From an uncultured Bacteroidales bacterium (lineage in GTDB: Bacteria; Bacteroidota; Bacteroidia; Bacteroidales; Bacteroidaceae), in assembly GCA_937914945.1 (NCBI GenBank), contig CALGJF010000009.1:1-64000 (forward strand): DNA of 64,000 nt, read 5' to 3'. Below are positions 1 through 7,358 of this stretch, piece after piece; position 1 is the first letter of the stretch; the number at the start of each line of letters is the position of its first letter. Both the position numbers and the translations under genes were made by a program. The notes under the pieces were generated by a model that was not told where the DNA came from, ran no database searches, and saw nothing but the letters and a program-made list of their open reading frames with translations.

Positions 1-60
1 TTTGTTTCACAGGCCTTGCGGCCTGTGTTGGGTAATTTCGCCCCGTTGGGGCTTTGTTGG
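1..60. repeat. REP-like unit (left copy)
   Basis: Two adjacent palindromes: an 8-bp stem hairpin at 8-27 (CACAGGCC, loop TTGC, GGCCTGTG) and a short GC hairpin at 40-52 (GCCCC..GGGGC). The same two-hairpin unit recurs in tandem at 634-852 on the other side of the transposase gene, so the transposase sits between copies of its probable target repeat. The unit may continue beyond the left edge of the window. Confidence 0.75.
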
Positions 61-78
61 TGATTATTGCATCTGGAA

Positions 79-170
79 GCCCTGTAAGGGCATAATTTTA
101 TAGCATGGGCCGTAAGGCCTATGAATTGTATCGTACCCACCCCAAAAAAGCATAGTCCTGTAAGGACGGA
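79..170. repeat. three short hairpins downstream of the transposase
   Basis: Three small palindromes with GTAAGG-type loops: 79-91 (GCCC-TGTAA-GGGC), 105-122 (around GGCC-GTAA-GGCC) and 155-167 (GTCC-TGTAA-GGAC). They resemble one another more than the 69-bp units and lie just past the 3' end of the transposase gene, where they may be its own end structures or a second palindrome family. Confidence 0.55.
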
Positions 171-171
171 A

Positions 172-618
172 TTATATGTATCTTTCGTCGTATTCGATGT
201 TGTAGGCTTTGAGAAATGATATCAACTCTTCTCTTGCATTGTTTCGTTTATGATGTTCTTCTTGAATTGAAATGTATTCTTTTGTTTTTTCTACCTGTGA
301 TTGGCTCACAGAAAAAGCTCCATACCCATCTTGCCATGCGAAGGCTCTATAATAACTATCTTTTTGGTGCAACCATTTTGATGAATTTGCCTTTATCGTA
401 GCAATTAATTTACTTAGCGCCAGGTTCTTGTTGAGAGTGCATAGTATATGCACATGGTTGGTTATGCCTCCAACTGATATTGAGTTGCACTCGCAATTTT
501 TGATTATTCCGGAAATGTATGAAAATATTTCACTAAGGTCATCTTTCCTCATTGTATGCTCTCTATTTTTTGTGGAGAAGACAATGTGTATATAATTCTT
601 TGCTAATGATTGTGCCAT
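172..618 (-). CDS. REP-associated / IS200-like tyrosine transposase
   Basis: A 148-residue Y1 (HUH single-strand) transposase. The HVH metal-binding pair is at residues 55-57 and a likely catalytic tyrosine at 115 (in KEYISIQEEHH). Such enzymes cut and rejoin single-stranded DNA at hairpins. I chose the ATG at 618 because the reading frame further upstream (to 663) runs into the repeat array; at 618 the protein begins MAQSLAKNYIHIVFS, as is usual for the family. No partner tnpB is present. The gene lies inside a set of palindromes, as REP-associated transposases (RAYTs) do, so it is more likely a domesticated repeat-spreading enzyme than a complete IS200. The reading frame is intact. Confidence 0.85.
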   Translation of the reverse strand: MAQSLAKNYIHIVFSTKNREHTMRKDDLSEIFSYISGIIKNCECNSISVGGITNHVHILCTLNKNLALSKLIATIKANSSKWLHQKDSYYRAFAWQDGYGAFSVSQSQVEKTKEYISIQEEHHKRNNAREELISFLKAYNIEYDERYI

Positions 619-855
619 ATGTTTTATAATTTCGCCCCGCTGGGGCTTTATTGTTTGTTTCATTTCGTTTCACAGGCCTTGTGGCCTGTGTTGGGTAATT
701 TCGCCCCGCCGGGGCTTTATTGTTTGTTTCATTTTGTTTCACAGGCTTTGCAGCCTGTGCTGGGTATTTTCGCCCCGGCGGGGCTTGTGGTTTGTTTCAT
801 TTCGTTTCACAGGCCTTGCGGCCTGTGTTGAGTAATTTCGCCCCGTTGGGGCTGT
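619..855. repeat. tandem REP-like palindrome array, about 69-bp period
   Basis: The GC hairpin occurs at 634-646, 703-715, 772-784 and 840-852 (spacings 69, 69, 68). The longer hairpin occurs at 671-690, 740-759 and 808-827. In the 740-759 copy the stem changes CACAGGCC/GGCCTGTG to CACAGGCT/AGCCTGTG, a paired substitution that keeps the hairpin. The loop centre of the GC hairpin varies (GTT, GCT, GCC, GGC) while its arms do not. An open frame read through the array on the plus strand is only translated repeat. Confidence 0.85.
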
Positions 856-866
856 GCAAATTTGTG

Positions 867-1550
867 TTATAGCCTTTTGTATATATTTTGGGCAATGGGA
901 TCGCCTGTGTCGGCATACGATGTTTTTACATCTATGTGATTGGGCGTTTCTGTTTTCAATATCTTAACCTCGTGTTGTACCAAGGGTTGGGTGCTTTGCA
1001 ATTCGCCATGCAAGGTGTTTTCAACAACTGATATGTTGAAATGTAGCATAGCTTGGGTATTGTTCTGTATGCGCAGGTCCTTGTAACCATAGCTCACTGT
1101 GGCATCGAGCCCTATGGGGCATGCTCTGGGGCCGTCGCCGTATAGGTCGATGGAGTGGTGATGTCTTTCTACTATTTTTAATCCGCCTACGAGCGATAAG
1201 TGGTAAACGATGCCTGCTATTTGGCACAAACCGCCGCCTTTCTCCATTTTTACTTTATTGTTGCGTATGCTGCGCGAGCTTTTCAGTTTGTCGGGGTTGC
1301 CCACAATCTCCCAAAAAGAGAATACTTCCCCGGGGTAAATGGTGTATTGCTTTATCTGCTCAGCTGCATATTGTAAGTTATATTGCTTCTCGGCAAAACT
1401 TGCCGATGGAAGTATGGGCTGTTCCAAGTGAATGGTATGTGCCGTGGCTGGGAATTCGCCTTTCTTGCAGAACGAGGTATGCCTTTTACAATCATAAAAT
1501 CGGCGTATGGTTAGCTTGGCTGTTCGTTTCAGGTAGGTCAAAATTTCCAT
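867..1550 (-). CDS. VanW-like family protein
   Basis: 227 residues. Central VanW-type segment with GEVFSFWEIVGNP, then GGGLCQIAGIVYH and a VERHHHS motif around residues 85-150. VanW was named from vancomycin-resistance clusters, but its biochemical role is unknown, and stand-alone copies such as this one do not imply resistance. I see no signal peptide. The gene starts 13 bases inside the end of the upstream methyltransferase gene, so the two are almost certainly cotranscribed and translationally coupled. The family call is firm; the function is open. Confidence 0.8.
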   Translation of the reverse strand: MEILTYLKRTAKLTIRRFYDCKRHTSFCKKGEFPATAHTIHLEQPILPSASFAEKQYNLQYAAEQIKQYTIYPGEVFSFWEIVGNPDKLKSSRSIRNNKVKMEKGGGLCQIAGIVYHLSLVGGLKIVERHHHSIDLYGDGPRACPIGLDATVSYGYKDLRIQNNTQAMLHFNISVVENTLHGELQSTQPLVQHEVKILKTETPNHIDVKTSYADTGDPIAQNIYKRL

Positions 1551-2248
1551 AGCTCATAAATTAAATAGGAACTATACTCTTTTAGTGGGGCCAATTGTGA
1601 TATTCTGTAATCTAAGTTACACAATGGCTTGCGCATGGCTTGGGGTATGCGATGAACGGGAAACATCATTATGCCGTGTACCGACTTTATCTCAAAATGG
1701 TTGGATACAAGTTGCTTTACATCGGCAATGCTCATGGAACTACCACCATGCCAATTTTCGCTTTTGCAGTTGGTCAATTTGCGCCTTTTGCACGATGGCG
1801 CATCTACAATCCAACGCCCATTGGGGCGCAGCACACGATGTACTTCCTTCATTATCTTGTATATCGTGTCGTTGTCGAGGTGCATCAGCAGATGCATTGT
1901 TATAATCGTGTCGAAGCTGTTATCTTCATAAGGTAGTTCCCTTGCATCGCCACAAATAAGATTTTTTCCCGGCCAATGGCCGTTGGCTATCTCCAACATC
2001 TTCTCGCTGGCATCACAACCATAGTCGGCATAGTTCAGAAGGCGGCCTGTGCCGCAAGGTAGGTCCAATGCTTGTTTCGGATTGATATTTAATTTATCGA
2101 GTACGGTACGTTCATGCTTGTCGATATAACACCCATAACTGTTTTTGAAACGCGAGTAGTCATATTCCGCAGCTATGTTATTGTAATAGTCGATGATTAT
2201 ATCTGTTGAAGGCTTGTTGCTCTCTTTCTCCGGCTCTTTGGGTGTCAT
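1538..2248 (-). CDS. class I SAM-dependent methyltransferase
   Basis: 236 residues. A Rossmann-fold methyltransferase of the Methyltransf_11 type: SAM motif I at ALDLPCGTGRLL, then DASEKMLEIA, an acidic loop with CGDARELPYEDNSFD, and HRVLRPNGRWIVDAP. The substrate cannot be told from sequence; small-molecule or quinone/lipid-type methylation are common for this fold. It is the first gene of a two-gene operon with the VanW-like gene (13-base overlap). A plausible promoter lies at 2320-2350. Confidence 0.75.
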   Translation of the reverse strand: MTPKEPEKESNKPSTDIIIDYYNNIAAEYDYSRFKNSYGCYIDKHERTVLDKLNINPKQALDLPCGTGRLLNYADYGCDASEKMLEIANGHWPGKNLICGDARELPYEDNSFDTIITMHLLMHLDNDTIYKIMKEVHRVLRPNGRWIVDAPSCKRRKLTNCKSENWHGGSSMSIADVKQLVSNHFEIKSVHGIMMFPVHRIPQAMRKPLCNLDYRISQLAPLKEYSSYLIYELWKF

Positions 2249-2319
2249 GGTATCCTGTTTGTGGTAATGGCATTTCCGTGCAATAGACTTGTTAAGGTAT
2301 TGCGATCCATATGTTTATA

Positions 2320-2350
2320 CAAAAATAAATCCGATTATTTGTATGTGCAA
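2320..2350 (-). promoter_or_regulatory. housekeeping-type promoter for methyltransferase/VanW operon
   Basis: Read on the minus strand: TTG at 2350-2348, a 20-base spacer, then TATTTTTG at 2327-2320, which matches the Bacteroidota -33/-7 pattern. Transcription would begin about 65 bases before the ATG at 2248. Confidence 0.55.
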
Positions 2351-2557
2351 GTTTAGCGAAAATTCATTGTGGCATGTAAAGTTGCGAAACTGCTAATTTA
2401 ACAAACATTAACCAGAGGGGCTAAACAAACCGTTTCATTATGCTGTTTAATAAGTGCAACTCACCTGCAGCGGGTGTGTGGATATGTGAATATCTGCCTC
2501 TCGCGTTTATGTGCAAACATAACAGGCTAATTGAATTGCATAGTAGTTTTGTCGTGT

Positions 2558-2611
2558 TTTATTTTGTGTTTGTGTTATTGTAGCCCCCCGATGTGAATCG
2601 CGGGGCTACTG
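2558..2611. repeat. direct repeat copy 1 with hairpin
   Basis: 54 bases, identical to 2651-2703 except for one extra C. Contains the stem TAGCCCC/GGGGCTA around a GATGTGAATCGC loop (about 2581-2608). Probably a dispersed intergenic element. Confidence 0.75.
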
Positions 2612-2650
2612 TTTTGCAATGCGCCGCAGGCGAATTGCAAAACCCTGCGG

Positions 2651-2703
2651 TTTATTTTGTGTTTGTGTTATTGTAGCCCCCGATGTGAATCGCGGGGCTA
2701 CTG
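2651..2703. repeat. direct repeat copy 2 with hairpin
   Basis: Second copy, 53 bases, 93 bases downstream of the first, with the same hairpin. The two copies are separated by a short unique segment that includes a GC-rich partial palindrome. Confidence 0.75.
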
Positions 2704-2729
2704 CTTTATATACACATACAATACCTTTA

Positions 2730-2781
2730 AACTCCTCCTCTAAGATAAAGAGGAGGGGGACCGCTTTGCGGTGGAGGAGTT
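2730..2781. repeat. composite palindrome (three-way junction type)
   Basis: Outer arms AACTCCTCC (2730-2738) and GGAGGAGTT (2773-2781) enclose two smaller stems: TCCTCT/AGAGGA (2736-2754, competing with the outer arm) and ACCGC-TTT-GCGGT (2760-2772). The layout suggests a folded RNA or DNA element, perhaps the transcript end for ispE, whose stop codon lies 72 bases away. Confidence 0.55.
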
Positions 2782-2853
2782 TGTTTTGTTTTTTCTTTTA
2801 GCTCCTCGGTGGTCAGTGAATATTCTTATGCTTGTGAACCTTACCCATTCACC

Positions 2854-3693
2854 TCACTCACACTTGCAGCACCAGCAGAACATACCGGGGAATGCCACCT
2901 TAACATCCTCCACGCTATGCTCCTCCTTGAAAATACCAAAGAACGATGAACCCGAGCCCGACATTGAAGCATACACGGCTCCCATGGCGTAGAGTTTCTC
3001 TTTTATAGCCTCGCACGATGGGTGCTTTGCAAATACGCTCCGTTCAAAATCGTTCTTCATTGCTCCCTTCCACTGCTCGGCGGGCAAGGTGGCAATGTGG
3101 GTGAGGGGTGTTGCGGGTGCGGCGGGCACCACAAGCGAGTAGGCCTCTTTTGTGGATATATGAATGTCGGGCTTAACCAATACCAAATGATACCCTGCAA
3201 GGCTGCAAGGGGTGGGCGATAGAATATTCCCTATTCCGGTGGCGTATGCAGGTGTGTTCTTGATGAAGAAAGCGCAGTCGGCTCCCAAGCGTGCGGCATA
3301 CTCCTCCAACTGCTCGTCGGTGAGCCCCAGAGAGGCCATCTCGTTAAGCATTTTAAGAGCAAAGGCGGCGTCGGCCGAGCCTCCTCCCAGGCCTGCACCG
3401 GTGGGTATGTGCTTGTAGAGCGAAATATCCACTTTGGGCAGTTTGTGGTCGGCTGCAAGAATCTTGTATGCCTTTACCACCAGATTGTCATCGTCGGTGC
3501 CATCGAATCGGGCATTGAACATCTTGAATGTGTAAGCCGGGCTCGCCTCATCTTCCTCCTCAATGGGTGTTATCTCCAAAATATCCTGCAAAGGAATGGG
3601 GTAGAAGATGGTTTCAAGGTTGTGGTAGCCGTCGGGGCGGCGTTCCACAACGTCGAGCCCCAAGTTTATTTTTGCGTTTGGAAAGGTAATCAT
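2854..3693 (-). CDS. ispE: 4-diphosphocytidyl-2-C-methyl-D-erythritol kinase
   Basis: 279 residues. A GHMP kinase that phosphorylates CDP-methylerythritol in the non-mevalonate (MEP) isoprenoid pathway. The N-terminus [12 protein letters not shown] and the ATP-binding loop [15 protein letters not shown] are diagnostic, and [13 protein letters not shown] is the third GHMP motif near the C-terminus. The start is the ATG at 3693: the frame is open to 3816, but the extra residues are basic and unlike the family, and a promoter sits between (3718-3748). The C-terminus is cysteine-rich (FCWCCKCE), a small oddity. Length is normal for IspE. Confidence 0.93.
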   Translation of the reverse strand: MITFPNAKINLGLDVVERRPDGYHNLETIFYPIPLQDILEITPIEEEDEASPAYTFKMFNARFDGTDDDNLVVKAYKILAADHKLPKVDISLYKHIPTGAGLGGGSADAAFALKMLNEMASLGLTDEQLEEYAARLGADCAFFIKNTPAYATGIGNILSPTPCSLAGYHLVLVKPDIHISTKEAYSLVVPAAPATPLTHIATLPAEQWKGAMKNDFERSVFAKHPSCEAIKEKLYAMGAVYASMSGSGSSFFGIFKEEHSVEDVKVAFPGMFCWCCKCE

Positions 3694-3717
3694 AGCTTTC
3701 GTTTTTTTCTCTTGTGG

Positions 3718-3748
3718 CAAAAATAACCCTTTAATTCTTTTTTTGCAA
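3718..3748 (-). promoter_or_regulatory. ispE promoter
   Basis: On the minus strand: TTG at 3748-3746, 20-base spacer, TATTTTTG at 3725-3718. Start of transcription would be about 18 bases before the chosen ATG, which supports that start. Confidence 0.6.
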
Positions 3749-3781
3749 TAGTGGTCGGCTTGGTTGCATAAGTGCTCGCGT

Positions 3782-3816
3782 GTGCGATAATGCACGTTGC
3801 GAGTGCGAATGCGCAC
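3782..3816. promoter_or_regulatory. paired activator dyads (upstream activating sequence), copy A
   Basis: Two 14-bp dyads, GTGCGATAATGCAC at 3782-3795 and GTGCGAATGCGCAC at 3803-3816, with start-to-start distance 21 bp (two helical turns, so same DNA face). The second dyad starts 71 bp before the GG of a sigma-54 promoter. An equivalent pair with the same 21-bp and 71-bp spacings lies at 15680-15714. Probable binding sites for the NtrC-type activator encoded at 14202-15563. Confidence 0.8.
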
Positions 3817-3872
3817 ACTCTTAAAGTGTTATAAATATCGTTAATGCGCTGTCTGTTAATGCGCTATCTTTT

Positions 3873-3887
3873 TGGCACGCTTTTTGC
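3873..3887 (+). promoter_or_regulatory. sigma-54 (-24/-12) promoter
   Basis: TGGCACG-N4-TTGC: GG at 3874-3875 and GC at 3886-3887 with exactly ten bases between, matching the classical RpoN consensus TGGCAC-N5-TTGC. Predicted start of transcription about 3899. No gene follows at once; the next plus-strand gene begins at 4365. Confidence 0.8.
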
Positions 3888-4254
3888 TAATTCATTTATG
3901 TATATGGCTGCAAAAATATAAAATGTGAATTTTAGAACTCTAAAATCCTTTTTTTAGATTTATTTTTATGCAGTACGCGGCTTCTGTTTTATATTTGTGC
4001 AATAGATGCGGGTGCAAAGTATAAGAATTTGTTTATGGAATTTTGTAACCTATTTTCATTATAGGTGTCTATATGTAAAAGGAATCTTACTTTGTTGTTT
4101 TTAACAAATTTTAACGGGGGGGGTAAATGTATGAATGAAGGAAATTATATTTGCAGAGTAAATGATAATGCAAACTAATTGCAAACTTGGCTTTTGCCGT
4201 TTACGCCCGATATGTACGTTACTTTGTATTATAGTGTTGCAAAACCGTACACCG

Positions 4255-4272
4255 TTGTCCGTTTGCGGACAA
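4255..4272. promoter_or_regulatory. 18-bp dyad upstream of second sigma-54-like promoter
   Basis: TTGTCCG-TTTG-CGGACAA, a perfect 7-bp inverted repeat, centred about 54 bp before the GG of the 4316-4330 promoter. Its sequence differs from the GTGC-N6-GCAC dyads, so if it is an operator it would be for another regulator. Confidence 0.5.
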
Positions 4273-4315
4273 TGTATGAGGAGGTAAACGTTTATAAACC
4301 AATGTGTTAAATTTT

Positions 4316-4330
4316 TGGCACAATTTTTGT
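4316..4330 (+). promoter_or_regulatory. sigma-54-like promoter for the thioredoxin cluster
   Basis: TGGCAC-N5-TTGT: GG at 4317-4318, then G at 4329, giving the correct ten-base gap, with T in place of the last C (the same variation as at 15771-15785). Predicted start about 4341, leaving a 24-base leader to the ATG at 4365. The fit of position to gene supports it. Confidence 0.55.
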
Positions 4331-4364
4331 ATATGTTCCAATAAAGAAAAAACAAAATGATAAT

Positions 4365-6023
4365 ATGAAAAAACTGCTTTTTACACTTTTGTTTCTGCTT
4401 ACAAGTTTTGGCATTGCAGCGCAGTGGGTTCCCGCGATAAACGAGTATCACTACCGCGGCGGCGAGGTATGTTTCCGTGGGGAGTTTGTAAATGTGCCCG
4501 ACGGCAAATATCCTCCGCACATCTTGTTGTTATTCGATAATAGTTTCGCAAACACCGAGGAAACCATGCTTGTTACAGTAAACAGCGACGGCTCTTTCAA
4601 TAGCAATGTGCATATTCCCCACAGCTCAACACTCTATCTGCGTGCCGACGGTTATGAAAACTCACTCCCCAACGACCTCTATTTCTTTGTGGGCGACACC
4701 ATTACATTAACCGTGGATGTCGGTGCCCGCAAAACAACCATAGCACCCGGGAGTATAGCCTATTGGGTGGACCATTGCCGTAACATCCACGAGGAACTCT
4801 ATAGCAAAAGTCCATACGGCGACCTCTCCTCTCGGTACGAGGTGGGCCGTAAAGGTACTCGCGACGATGTTGAAAAGTTCTGCCGCAATCTTGGCAAGGT
4901 GATGGAGCACACTATTATGGATATTGAAAAAGGCAAATTCCCCCTGCCTGCCGATATACACCCTGTAGCAGCCGACATTATTAAAACAAATGCCATATTC
5001 ACCGCATTGTATCATATATTGGATATACGTTCTATTTATAACTACCGCAAATATGCACCCCAATTCGACGAGGCAAGCGGGCGCACCATTCCCAAGGCTG
5101 TAGAGGGCTTTGAGCCGCTCGACAACAAATGGCTGTTCAAGTTCTTGAAAAAGCACGAAACAATCTTGCTCGATAATCCCCTTGCCTCGCTATATGAAAA
5201 TGCCGATGTTCTCATAAACCGTATGGAGTTCGGGCCTTTGAACTTTAGTTGCAACGATTTTACACTCCCCATAAAGAGCGGCACTCCCCAAGATATAGAA
5301 GATTATGCCTTTGAGTTTGTGCTGCCTACCGAATATAACAAACAATTCCTTGACGCGGCACTCCCTATGCGTGGCGACACATTGCTCACCATAAGCGAGG
5401 CATTTACCGCTGTCATCGAGCGATTACAGGAGGAGACGGGCCTGCAGTGCACCGGCTTTATGATGCAGTGGCAGATAATGCGCCATCTGTTCGGTTTCAG
5501 AATAAAAGAGCAACAGGCCCACCCCGATGTGGTTGCCGAGTATGTTGCCGAGGCAATGCCCCTATTCACCAGCCCCATAATAAGCCACCACTTTATAAAG
5601 GCCTATCGCGAATATGTGAAGAAGTACGAGGTGGCAACAGCTGGCGACAACATTACCGCCGACGAGGTGCTGCAACGTATAATAGCCCCCTACAAGGGCA
5701 ACGTACTGTTCCTCGATTTTTGGAATATGGGCTGTGGCCCCTGCCGTGCCGCAATGATGGAGCAGCGCAGTTTCCTGAACGATATGAAGGGGCAACCCGT
5801 AAAGTTCCTCTATATCACCGAGGAAAAGTATCGCCAAGCATCGGAAGAGTGGCTCGGTAGCACATACATAGAAGGTGAGCACATATACATCAGCAGCGAC
5901 GATTGGAACTATCTGCAGGCAAAACTGCGTTTCATTGGTATTCCCTTCTCTTGCATCGTAGATATGAATGGCACGTTGCACCGCGATATGAACCACACAA
6001 TGGTAACTGAATACCTGCCTTAA
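4365..6023 (+). CDS. secreted thioredoxin-domain protein (TlpA-like)
   Basis: 552 residues with a signal peptide (about 1-20, ending IAAQ) and no membrane anchor after it. The C-terminal domain (about 430-552) is a thioredoxin fold: FLDFWNMGCGPC with the redox pair at 457-460, and GIP near 520-522 in the cis-proline position. The first ~420 residues are a poorly recognisable envelope domain; an early beta-rich part (30-120) resembles the DUF4369-type N-termini that often precede TlpA domains in Bacteroidota. It probably carries out thiol-disulfide chemistry in the periplasm or at the outer face. First gene of a run of four similar genes and the one nearest the sigma-54-like promoters. Confidence 0.8.
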   Translation: MKKLLFTLLFLLTSFGIAAQWVPAINEYHYRGGEVCFRGEFVNVPDGKYPPHILLLFDNSFANTEETMLVTVNSDGSFNSNVHIPHSSTLYLRADGYENSLPNDLYFFVGDTITLTVDVGARKTTIAPGSIAYWVDHCRNIHEELYSKSPYGDLSSRYEVGRKGTRDDVEKFCRNLGKVMEHTIMDIEKGKFPLPADIHPVAADIIKTNAIFTALYHILDIRSIYNYRKYAPQFDEASGRTIPKAVEGFEPLDNKWLFKFLKKHETILLDNPLASLYENADVLINRMEFGPLNFSCNDFTLPIKSGTPQDIEDYAFEFVLPTEYNKQFLDAALPMRGDTLLTISEAFTAVIERLQEETGLQCTGFMMQWQIMRHLFGFRIKEQQAHPDVVAEYVAEAMPLFTSPIISHHFIKAYREYVKKYEVATAGDNITADEVLQRIIAPYKGNVLFLDFWNMGCGPCRAAMMEQRSFLNDMKGQPVKFLYITEEKYRQASEEWLGSTYIEGEHIYISSDDWNYLQAKLRFIGIPFSCIVDMNGTLHRDMNHTMVTEYLP

Positions 6024-6075
6024 CGTTGCCGAGACAAACAGCATCTGAATAATCAATCTAAAAACAACCAACAAA

Positions 6076-7344
6076 ATGAACAAGATATTACTAACCCTGC
6101 TATTTGCATTTGCCACCGTTTGTGGCTTTGCACAGGAGAGCATAGACTATAACAAAAAACTACATTGTCACATTGAGGGCGAGGTAAAAGAGAGTACTTT
6201 TACACGTATATTACTCATGATTGGTAACGGCGACCCAAGAGTAGTACCGGCCGATACTATCTGGGTTAAGGATGGGCGTTTCTCGTACGACCTTTATACC
6301 GACACTCCTGAATTCTATCAGCTGTTTGCTTGTGAGGATTACAACAATGGTTGTTGGATGCCGCTGGATTTCTTTGCCGAGGAGGGAGATATTCATGCGA
6401 CGTTCTATGGCTATGCAATAGACGATGCTCCGCTTCCAGCAATGCGTTCCGAGACACCGCTAAACAAAGAGCTGATAGCCTACAATAAAGACATTGAAGA
6501 AAGGTTCTACTTGCCTATGAGACAGGAGGAGGCTGCTTTGGAGAAAGCAGGAACACTTTTAACAGCTGAAGGGGCAGCACTCAAGAAACTGTACGATGAA
6601 TGTGAAGACCGCGATTCGTTAAATAGCCTTAGAGAGAAAATAGAGCTGTTAGAAAAAGAAAACCGCCTTTATACACAGGAGTACAAGGTATTTATGGAGA
6701 AAGGCGAAAAGCTAAGGAAAGAGATGTATGCCTATGAACTTGATTATATAATGAATTATCCCGATATGGTAGGTCTCTATCTGCTCAACCAGGTAAGATA
6801 CAGGCTTTATAACAAGGACAATGCCACCAAACAGCCATACGTGGATGTGTTCAAGCGTGTGTATGATGCCAAGTATCCCACAAATAATATGGCAATAGCC
6901 TTGCGGAATTGGGTGTCATCGATGGATGTACGTGTAGGCTCACGAATAATTGACTTTACTCTTCCTGACCTCAATGGAACAAAACACACGCTCTCGAAAG
7001 AGATTGAGGGCAAGATCGCAATTATTGACTTTTGGGCATCCTGGTGCGGTCCCTGCAGACGGACGTCAATGAGTTTCATCCCTTTATACAACAAGTACAA
7101 GGATAAAGGATTCACTGTCGTTGGAGTGGCAAGCGAACTGGATAGTGAAAATATGAGGTTAGCCGTGGAGAAAGACGGTTATCCTTGGCTCAACCTGTTG
7201 GCACTGCGAGGTGTGGACAATATTTGGGAACGGTACGGCATTAGGGCTGCCGGAGAGGTGTTCCTTGTAGATAAAGACGGAACTATTCTTGTAATAGGAG
7301 CAACCGCCGAGGAGGTAGAACAGATACTAAAAGAAAGATTATAA
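6076..7344 (+). CDS. secreted thioredoxin-domain protein, DUF4369-like N-terminus
   Basis: 422 residues. Signal peptide (about 1-20, ending CGFAQ), a DUF4369-like beta domain (about 28-120), a charged helical, probably coiled-coil stretch (about 150-225), then an AhpC/TSA-thioredoxin domain (about 285-422) with WCGPC (cysteines 324 and 327). Where relatives have a cis-proline (GxP-T before the FLVD strand), this protein reads IRAAGEVFLVD, so the conserved cis-proline seems absent, which could alter substrate release or redox potential. The most typical TlpA/ResA relative of the cluster. The gap to the previous gene is 52 bases. Confidence 0.85.
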   Translation: MNKILLTLLFAFATVCGFAQESIDYNKKLHCHIEGEVKESTFTRILLMIGNGDPRVVPADTIWVKDGRFSYDLYTDTPEFYQLFACEDYNNGCWMPLDFFAEEGDIHATFYGYAIDDAPLPAMRSETPLNKELIAYNKDIEERFYLPMRQEEAALEKAGTLLTAEGAALKKLYDECEDRDSLNSLREKIELLEKENRLYTQEYKVFMEKGEKLRKEMYAYELDYIMNYPDMVGLYLLNQVRYRLYNKDNATKQPYVDVFKRVYDAKYPTNNMAIALRNWVSSMDVRVGSRIIDFTLPDLNGTKHTLSKEIEGKIAIIDFWASWCGPCRRTSMSFIPLYNKYKDKGFTVVGVASELDSENMRLAVEKDGYPWLNLLALRGVDNIWERYGIRAAGEVFLVDKDGTILVIGATAEEVEQILKERL

Positions 7345-7358
7345 TTTGTAAGCATAAA

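Larger units (their letters stand above)
2249..2853. other. gene-free 605-bp interval between methyltransferase and ispE
   Basis: No convincing gene. The left part (2320-2350) holds the promoter above. The right part holds two direct repeats (2558-2611, 2651-2703) and a composite palindrome (2730-2781). The remainder shows nothing I can name. Confidence 0.6.
3694..4364. other. 671-bp regulatory interval between ispE and the thioredoxin cluster
   Basis: No convincing gene. It contains the ispE promoter, a pair of activator dyads, a sigma-54 promoter at 3873-3887, a weak AT-rich hairpin followed by T7 (3929-3955), a second type of dyad (4255-4272) and a second sigma-54-like promoter (4316-4330). 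An 18-codon frame at 3968-4024 is mentioned under findings. Confidence 0.7.

Noticed and set aside
172..618. Complete IS200/IS605 element
   Set aside because: No tnpB, no defined left and right ends distinct from the surrounding REP units, and the array context fits a RAYT better.
610..831. 73-codon open frame on the plus strand
   Set aside because: It is a direct translation of the 69-bp REP array; the peptide repeats with the DNA, and there is no promoter or start signal.
867..1550. Vancomycin resistance locus
   Set aside because: VanW-like genes occur alone in many genomes; no vanH/A/X or vanR/S is present.
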